Source: Adineta vaga (lineage: Eukaryota > Rotifera). Taken from it: 64,000 nucleotides of DNA. The position numbers were made by a program, and so were the translations under genes. The stretch covers positions 1,612,001-1,676,000 of the forward strand of contig CP075494.1 in assembly GCA_021613535.1 (NCBI GenBank). Direction: 5' to 3'. The notes under the pieces were generated by a model. It made no database searches, was not told the origin of the DNA, and saw only the letters and a program-made list of their open reading frames with translations. Below, piece after piece: positions 56,983 to 64,000 of this stretch (within the stretch, counting starts at the first letter, position 1; each line of letters opens with the position of its first letter).

Positions 56983-57887
56983 CTATTTTCCATGTTGAAG
57001 TAGTAATCCAACAGCAATAGTTGTTTCTTCAAGTAATGTATCGGGTAAGTAAATATCCAATGACACCGTTTGTTGTAAAATTGCCGATACAACTTTTTTC
57101 GCTCGAGTGGCGTCACTGTCAAAGTTGTTGACTAAAGTACTTGAGTCAACTCGAAGAACATAAACTCGAAATCCTATGCCCAACACACGTGTCACTTTCA
57201 TAATCACATGTGTATCATTACGAATAACACAAAACATTTCATCAAATAAGAAACCATTCTCACATACGACGATGTATCCGTAGCCTCTGTCAATCAATTG
57301 ACGATAGTGTGGACTACGACAACAACAGAATGTTAAAGCTCCTATCGCTCCAACGTATCTGAAACCAGTTCGATTAGGACCGTACAAATAGTTAACATAT
57401 TGAGTCCATTGTTCGCCTTCAAGTTTAATCACGAAACGCACGCTGTTTTGCAGAAGCTCATAATCCGTTCCAATCCAATAATGTTTCACGCCATAACAAA
57501 TTGCCCAAATGAATATAAAACCGGTGATGCAACCCAATGAAATAGCAGTACCTCCGATGTCTTACACTCATTGCTGCAGTTTAGAGCGGCTCGTATAATC
57601 AGTAATAAACATATGATTATCAATGATGGGATGCAAGCTATAAAAAGATACAACCATCGACGACGATCTGCAACTTTACTTCTTTCAATAATATTCTTCA
57701 TAATTTCAATATCAGATTGAGCATTCGTATCATCTGTAATATTTTGTTGTTGTAATTGTGCTTCGAATGTACTATTCACTGCAGAAACTGAATTCGTATT
57801 TGATGGATTAGCTTTAGATGCTTGATCTGCAATCACTTCGGTCAGTTCGTCATGTTTGTCCGGTGATACTTGATTTCTTAAAGTCAT
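56983..57887 (-). pseudogene. Membrane protein of unknown family, one-base frameshift
   Basis: From 57887: a polar N-terminus (residues 1-75) with KVADRRR, then a TM helix (LYLFIACIPSLIIICLLLII). The frame shifts near 57545-57555, after NECKTSE, and continues in the neighbouring frame as GTAISLGCITGFIFIWAICY, a second TM helix, then a folded domain (GTDYELLQNSVRFVIKLEGE, RGYGYIVVCENGFLFDEMFC, ILQQTVSLDIYLPDT) to TAA at 56983. Joined, it would be about 300 residues with a two-helix hairpin. No family recognised. The only lesion is the missing base, so the gene may be intact in the living genome. Confidence 0.55.
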
Positions 57888-58231
57888 TGTCTGTTCTTCA
57901 GTTATTTGAATATCTACATTGTGGTTAGAAAAATAAAATTACAAAAGGGATTGATTTTGAAGTGTTGTGATAAAAGATAAAAGTTACGCATTAAAATATG
58001 TGACGTACATGTTTTACGTATTTCATTCTTATATCATTGATGAAGTTAATTTTCTCTAATATAGAAATATAGGTCGTACATTTCAAGATTTTTCTTTTGT
58101 ATGATCTATAGATCTTCCATAGAGATAAATCTTGAGGGTGTGGGTATATCTTCTTCACTCACACCCTATGATATGAATCAAAAAGATCTATGTTGTATTT
58201 TTCTTTATTAAACAGTGCATTCTATATTCAA
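57888..58231. other. Spacer with hairpin
   Basis: No gene; contains the hairpin at 58132-58168. Confidence 0.5.
58132..58168. repeat. Telomere-like hairpin (copy 19)
   Basis: TTGAGGGTGTGGGTATA, loop, CACTCACACCCTATGA; the right arm is short. Confidence 0.7.
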
Positions 58232-58988
58232 CTAAGAAATAATGTCTTTAATTGGTATTATTATATCAGATGATTGGGATTGATGTGAAGATTGCAGATG
58301 AATAATTGCAATATTGTATGATGGTGGTGAAACTTCTGCATGATGATTATCAATGATATTGTCGTATCGTGGTGGCAATGCTTCAAATACACTAGAATTT
58401 ATTGATAACAATGGTTTATCAGTATGTAGTGTAGGAAAATCGGTTTTTCCTTGTTCTATCGTCTGCGTTTGATCAACATTTCGCTGTTTATTTGTGCAAA
58501 TGTTATAAATGTTTATACAACATATGGCAATAACCGCAATTATCGGAGGACCGCAAACGACGCAACCTACCACAGTTCCCAAAACTATTAGTATTGCTGG
58601 AGAAGGTGAATTTCCAAAAGATATTGGTTTTATATCCCAGTACTCTGGTCGCGTAAAATGAAACGTCACTATTGAAGGAAATGTTGGAAGTGGTTTAATG
58701 TTACAAATAGAGACTTCACTTCCACATTGTGTCATTCCTATCAATAAACATTAAATCATCATCTCAATCTTTTAGAAATTTTCTCTTACCTGAACAGCAC
58801 CATACCGATGTTCCCAGATAACAAGTCTGTTCTAAATTAAAAAATAAATATGATAATAAATCACAACGAGTCTGATTGATAATATACATACGAAATGATA
58901 CCGAACAATTTTCACCATAAACGATTGTACAATTAAAACTAAGTAGAATAAGAATAAAGTATATCTTATTACTCAATTGGCTAAACAT
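58232..58988 (-). CDS. Type I membrane protein with cysteine-rich ectodomain and PPxY-like tail
   Basis: Two exons, 58988-58790 and 58737-58232, join in frame (donor GTAAGA, acceptor GATAG), 234 residues. A signal peptide (IYFILILLSFNCTIVYG) is followed by a short ectodomain with about eight cysteines (CSVSF, RCDLL, TCYLG, WCCSGMTQCG, SICN). A TM helix (ILIVLGTVVGCVVCGPPIIAVIAIC, about residues 120-145) leads to a tail with LPPRY and SPPSY, which resemble PPxY motifs bound by WW domains of NEDD4-type ubiquitin ligases. The overall plan resembles shisa-like or cysteine-rich adaptor proteins. No catalytic domain. No lesion. Confidence 0.75.
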
Positions 58989-59920
58989 TATGTTTTGAAA
59001 GTGCGATGTTTGTTTTTGAGTATCTAAAATTACAGTATGAAATGGATACGTTCATACAGAGCAGCCATCTAGACAATAGAATAAAACATGAAAGCAGTTT
59101 TCAGTGCTGTATACGAAGCAAAAATAAATAAATACTGCAAAAACGATCATAGATAAGCTTCATCATGTTTAAGAGTGAAAGCTTTAGATAATAGTATTAA
59201 TTTATTACTCAAGATACTCGAATATTTTTCTCAGAATTTCGATAAAGATGAAGAAACACATCATATGCAAATATTGTTTTATCATAAAAAAATTGCTATG
59301 TGAATACAGTAAGGAGAAAAAGAAAAAGAAAAATTGTAAGAATTGAAAAGATACGAAAAATAATGTGCATTTGTATCTGTTTTCATTCAAGTGTTCCGTT
59401 CGAATAAATAACATGAGAAATCTTTTTAAAAGATGAAGATTATAAATTCTAGAAAAGAAAACAAAAAGATGGTTGATAGGAATGAGTACGTTCGTTTAGT
59501 AAAATATACAATATTACAAATCACAACAGGTCTATCATTTGTGATATTTGTTTGTTTTTTTTTATCAAAATCAATGTGAAAATTTTTGTGATTTTTGTTA
59601 TAAATCTTTGTCTTTTTATTCGGGTTATTTATCAAAAACTTCAACGAAGACAACAATGATTGAATGACGTAGTTAAAAACGAATGATTATTAAATTAGTT
59701 TTTATTTTAATTCTTTATTTTATATTTATGTTATCAGAAATCATTATTGATGTTATTGAAGCTCTATGGGATTCAACATTGTTACTTTTATTATATGACT
59801 TATTTTGTCAATCAATTTTTACCTTTTATTATCGTTGGTTTATTAGTAAATCTTCATAAACAATTTCAAGAATTTATTTGATTTATTAAAAGAACAAGGA
59901 CAGATTGTTAAGAAAAAAAT
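58989..59920. other. Spacer, no gene supported
   Basis: Low-complexity open stretches (59205-59414, 59426-59656) are AT-rich and show no domain. Confidence 0.4.
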
Positions 59921-60121
59921 TTATTTTCCTTTAAAAAAACAACCAGCAGGAACAGATCCACATTCCCAATAAATGACATTGGGACCTTGTTTTTCATATT
60001 GACCACGACATTTATCCCACATATAACAATCTCTTGGATTGACACTTGAAACAAGAATCGGACCAAAACAGAAGAGTAAAACAACGAAAACCAAAATAAG
60101 AAGAATTATGTGGCGGGCCAT
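59921..60121 (-). CDS. Small secreted four-cysteine peptide
   Basis: 66 residues, starting at MARHIILLILVFVVLLFCFG, a clean signal peptide; the longer frame upstream adds a polar leader that would spoil it. The mature part of about 35 residues has four cysteines: RDCYMWDKCRGQ and WECGSVPAGCFFKGK. Two disulphides are likely. No family recognised; candidates are an antimicrobial or signalling peptide. It is intact. Confidence 0.6.
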   Translation of the reverse strand: MARHIILLILVFVVLLFCFGPILVSSVNPRDCYMWDKCRGQYEKQGPNVIYWECGSVPAGCFFKGK

Positions 60122-60846
60122 TTTCTTTTTAGTCAAAACTATGAGATTTGATGAGTTTATATATGTCGTTTTTATTTTACAATTCAAATTAAATTAAATA
60201 CGATTGAAACTTTCTTTTGAGAACATAAAAGAATTTATTATTAATATGAATAATTTCAAAAGATTATTCAATCAATCGATTGAAGAAATTCAAGAGTACT
60301 TGAATTATTCGTCAACAGGAATATTGATTAAATTATATAGACATTAAATGTACCTGAACTAATTCCATTTGCATTCAAGCACCAACTAATAAAATAAGTA
60401 TTTTCAGTATTTGTTGAGAATTATTGTAATAAAGTATCCGTTGCTCCATTACAACTATCTTGAGGGTGTGAGTATGTGCGTGGTATCCTTATTGATCAAT
60501 ACCACATCACACGCACATTCTCAAACATATAAGATTTAATAGTAGATCGAATGAAATTTAAAAAAATTAAAATATTGTTTGATTTTATACTCAGACTCAC
60601 ATTAATTAAGAATAAACTAGAAAATAGATTTATTTACTTCAGTTTCAAATGTTAAGAATATCTTTCTCGTTGTTGTTTTTTGAAACGTGACATATTATAT
60701 ATTGTGTTTAATAATTGAAATAACTTTTGCAAATATGAGAACATTTTGTTCTATCATAGACTTTTATATCTTTTTAGTAGCGATAAATAAGAAAGTATCA
60801 CATTTACATTAAAGCATATTGAAGAAAAGAACACAAAAAGATCAAA
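60122..60846. other. Spacer with hairpin
   Basis: No gene; contains the hairpin at 60460-60524. The rest is AT-rich 3' flank of the EGF-type gene. Confidence 0.45.
60460..60524. repeat. Telomere-like hairpin (copy 20) with extended inner stem
   Basis: TTGAGGGTGTGAGTATGTGC on the left, GCACATTCTCAA on the right. The inner region GTGGTATCCTTATTGATC and its near-complement GATCAATACCAC extend the stem. Confidence 0.75.
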
Positions 60847-63800
60847 TTAAACTATTGCTTCGGTAATAGTTTTCCCCGATTTTTCTTGGGATTTTGATAG
60901 TGCATTAACATAAACAAATCGTTGAATAACAGGATGTTTTCGTCTTCTTGCTTGTTTCTCTCGTCGATATCTTTCCAACTCTTGACGTGTTGGATCAATT
61001 CCAAAACAATACTTCAATATATCCATTATCACAATAAATAAAATCGTGATGATCAACATAAGAAGTGCAGGATAAGCAATCATTTTAGAAAGAATTTTAC
61101 GAATATGAAATTTTTTTCTCATCTTTTCACAATGACGACCATAATAACTATCAATAAGACATTCACATGTGTAATTCAATACTAATGGTCGACAAACGCC
61201 ATTATTTTTACAAATATCTTTCACACAACCATGTTTCATAAATTCACAATGAACTCCATACCAACTATCTGGACATACACAATGACATATTCCATTTGAT
61301 GATTTATTGCATTTACCTAGAAAGAATAATGATATAATTATCATAATAATGAAATGATGATTATATCTACCATAGTTCAAACAAATATGTAATTTACAAG
61401 GTCGATAATTAACTTCACAGTCTACATTATTAAATATAGATGAACACGAACAATCACATTGATCGATACCAGTTTTATCGGTATTATTATTATTATTATT
61501 GTTTTCAGTTTGTCTTATATTTTCGCATGAATTACTCGATATATTGCAATCAAGACCGATATATTCTGAATTGCTGCAAGGTTTCGGAAGAAAATACAAT
61601 GTTGAATTTTTAACAAAAGTTTGTGTTTCTGTTGTCAAGGGATCTATTGACAATTAGAGAACATTATTATCTTTAAAAGTATTAGAAAGAATGATTTTTA
61701 CGTATAAATTTCGTCATTGAGGTTTCTTTGAAAGTTGTTGTCTCTATCAAAAGAAAAATGTATATAAATGTGATCAACTAATCACTATTTTCATTATACT
61801 CTTTTTTAAAGAAATTTACATAATTTCTACATTTTTAGTTTTCATCTTGAGGCTGACGTTCAAAATTATCTCAAGATCGTCAACATATTCTTACTAACCT
61901 TTTTCCTCGGATAAAGTGGTGGTATTGATATAAGGAATGAATGAAGACAAAGCATTTGTGAAATTATTTGCTGCAAACAAAAAATAAATTAAGAATATAA
62001 TTGAAAAGATTTATATTGTTATACCGATATCTATAGTTTTTGTTTCTGATGTTGCAGGTCGAGTTGTCGTAGTTGTTTCTATACATGAAAAATAGTTTTA
62101 TTTACCATAACGAGTTGGTGTGAGTAAAAGAATCGAACATTGGATTCTAAGATCAATATCAATGAGATCATAGTTCGGACGAAGTACATGTCTGTTATTT
62201 ATCTATGGAAATGATAATGATGCGTGAAATTCAGTCTATCGAGTTTAGAAAAATGATTTTCAAAAAAAGTTGTCACAATTTAGATTCGAAGAAAAAGATC
62301 TGAGTGAAAATTTTGTATGATTGAAATATGAATCAAGAAATAAGCCCTTTTATTCAAAGAAAAATATATTTAATAAATCATTTCAAATCAATATTATTTT
62401 ATAAGTCTCCATTTGTTTATGAACATGTGTTTTTCTTCTATTCGTTCCTCAAATCTACAATAAATATTATATAATCGAAGTCGTATTTATCACGTTCTAC
62501 AATGATGAATTGTGTAGATATCTTTAAATTTATGGAAAAGTACTACAAATTCAAGAATTGATTTCTCAATAAAATATTTTTTATAATTTTCAGAAGTTTG
62601 TTTCACTATGTTCTCTAATTTATCATGCCGCAAATACGATCGAATTGTGTATTTAATTGTTCCTATGTTACATAAAACTGTTATCTAATATTCTATGGAT
62701 AAGAAAAGTATACTAACCTGCTGACCAAAAAGTAGATTGTCGAGGTGATTCAGCACGTAATTCAATATCATCAATCGCTATATCATTTCCTTTATCTCCT
62801 GCAACTTGTGAATTCATTAACAAAATGACCGAGCTGTGTGATGCTACAAATGAAAGACCATATTTCGACCAAGTCATATTTGTGCACCGAAGAATATCGC
62901 CCGTAATGTTTTCTTCAAGTAAACTATTGTTGATTGCTAATCGAACTTCAAAGCGAACATTTGGTCCAAGAGAATTCTTTTTTTTGGCATAAATATTTGC
63001 CAAATATGCAGAAAAGTGATAACGTTGACCAACAATCAGATCAGTGACATTATACTTAAAAAGCATAGGATTCTTTTCACCCGCATAATCCACAAGAAAC
63101 ATATAGCCGTTGGTCTCGTTTGGTGTGTGATCTGATGCATTACTGCGCCACTCTTTATGAGTGGAAGGAACTGCATTTGCAAAACTAAATGTTCCAATAG
63201 CGTCATTAGGTCCAAAGTTTTGCGTAAGATTTGTAGTGAAATTGAAATAAGAAGGTGTTTTGTTAGAGTATTGATTTGAACCAGACTCAAATGTAATTAA
63301 GAAAGATGATGGATGATTAGTTGTTCCTTGAATAAAATATAAATGAATAGATTTTAAAAAAAGAATCAATAAAATATTTTTGTTAAATATAAATTATATT
63401 ATTCTACAATACAAAACTAATATGTTGCTCAAATCATTTCCTCAAAATAAAACAAGATTAAATATTTGTTCAACTGATATTTTATTCTTTCTGATTTCTC
63501 TTTTATTATTCGATATGTTATCCGAAAGTTATGTGTACTGAAAAAAGTGTATGAGATAGAAGATATAGAAAAATATCAGTATTTTTTCAATAACTCAGCA
63601 ATTATTAGTTCGTCCAGCTAGGTTCATCTACCAATTCGAGCGAGATATTGATGAGACGACTACATGCACAACATTTCAGCTCAATCGAATGTATTTTTGA
63701 AGAGTTATTGAATTAAACGGCCGGCCGGACATACTAACCGATTCTAATAGTGTACTCACTTTTTGTGAATCGAAGATATGTATAATAATCACATGTTATG

Positions 63801-63893
63801 AAGAAAAAGTGTTTTTATTGAATATTTACCTGATATGAAATTGATCAGAAATAGAAGAATTAATTGTTTAGAACTCAAATTCTTCAATAACAT
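60847..63893 (-). CDS. Type I membrane protein: MAM-like/galactose-binding domain, Thr-rich linker, EGF repeats
   Basis: Seven exons, 63893-63830, 63326-62718, 62078-62025, 61970-61899, 61743-61702, 61643-61371 and 61316-60847, give 527 residues, all phase-1 junctions. Exon 1 is a signal peptide (MLLKNLSSKQLILLFLINFI). Exon 2 holds a beta-sandwich-type domain ending GDKGNDIAIDDIELRAES, where the IDDIEL motif is usual for MAM or carbohydrate-binding sandwiches. Exons 3 to 5 are tiny Thr/Ser-rich spacers. Exons 6-7 have EGF-like modules (CHCVCPDSWYGVHCEF, CKNNGVCRPLVLNYTCECLI), a TM helix (MIAYPALLMLIITILFIVIM) and a basic tail. The 54-bp intron 61317-61370 is a multiple of three, so retention would insert 18 residues without a stop. 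A cell-surface adhesion role is likely. No lesion seen. Confidence 0.78.
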
Positions 63894-64000
63894 TATTTCT
63901 CTTTAACAGACAAATGATTTTTTTCTCATTAATAATATTTCAAAAAAAATCTATATTTTTCTAAATTTAGTCAAATGTTATTTCTAAAAATATAGAAATC

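Noticed and set aside
1241-60524. Hairpins as transcription terminators
   Set aside because: Terminator hairpins are bacterial; these occur on both sides of genes and within them, in eukaryotic DNA.

Overview
This is a eukaryotic, AT-rich window that reads as a bdelloid rotifer genome (Adineta/Rotaria type). That assignment is an inference from several signals. Introns are short (about 45-75 bp) with GT-AG borders. The gene families are ones typical of bdelloids: F-box/LRR proteins, ankyrin-TPR proteins, the N-terminal domain found in TPR/ADP-ribosyltransferase proteins, NHL-repeat type II membrane proteins, LDLa/EGF seven-transmembrane receptors and MULE transposase genes. Copies of a TGTGGG-type repeat, which I recall as the published bdelloid telomeric repeat, are scattered throughout.

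Layout. 1-7.5 kb: the 3' end of a doublecortin-domain gene carrying a ladder of TQT (dynein light chain LC8-type) motifs, then a 36-exon F-box/LRR gene on the minus strand with about one LRR per 84-bp exon. 8-16.9 kb: degraded F-box, propeller and ankyrin/TPR genes around an intact three-exon MDR quinone oxidoreductase. 16.9-22.2 kb: a 5.3-kb pogo-like DNA transposon with ~280-bp terminal inverted repeats. Its transposase is split by a 2.7-kb palindromic satellite (10 copies of a 52-bp unit, about 16 G-rich 40-bp monomers, then about 25 inverted copies of the 52-bp unit). Truncated TPR and MULE genes abut its two ends. 22-24.5 kb: MULE transposase remnants. 24.9-32.2 kb: three copies (one frameshifted) of a two-TM cysteine-rich protein family whose conserved blocks alternate with hypervariable windows, interleaved with hAT-like elements; one of these has a perfect 8-bp target duplication. 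32-39 kb: a gene desert with two MITE-type elements. 39-46 kb: a decayed ABCC transporter and a 1559-residue LDLa/EGF/7TM receptor in one exon. 46.7-52 kb: a CSalpha-beta defensin-like gene, then a graveyard of partial genes (TPR/ART N-terminus, NHL protein with one TGA stop, G-alpha-q tail, ionotropic glutamate receptor tail, EF-hand fragment, cysteine-rich fragment). 53-64 kb: small membrane and secreted proteins and a seven-exon EGF-type receptor.

The most striking unexplained pattern is about twenty short inverted repeats whose arms are telomere-like (TTGAGGGTGTGGGTG ... CACCCACACCCTCAA). They lie in or beside genes in the first 19 kb and last 25 kb, and several sit exactly where a gene is cut off. 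A second pattern is how many genes carry one or two fresh lesions (in-frame stop or single-base shift) in otherwise well-preserved frames. Both would fit a genome repeatedly broken and patched, but that is inference.
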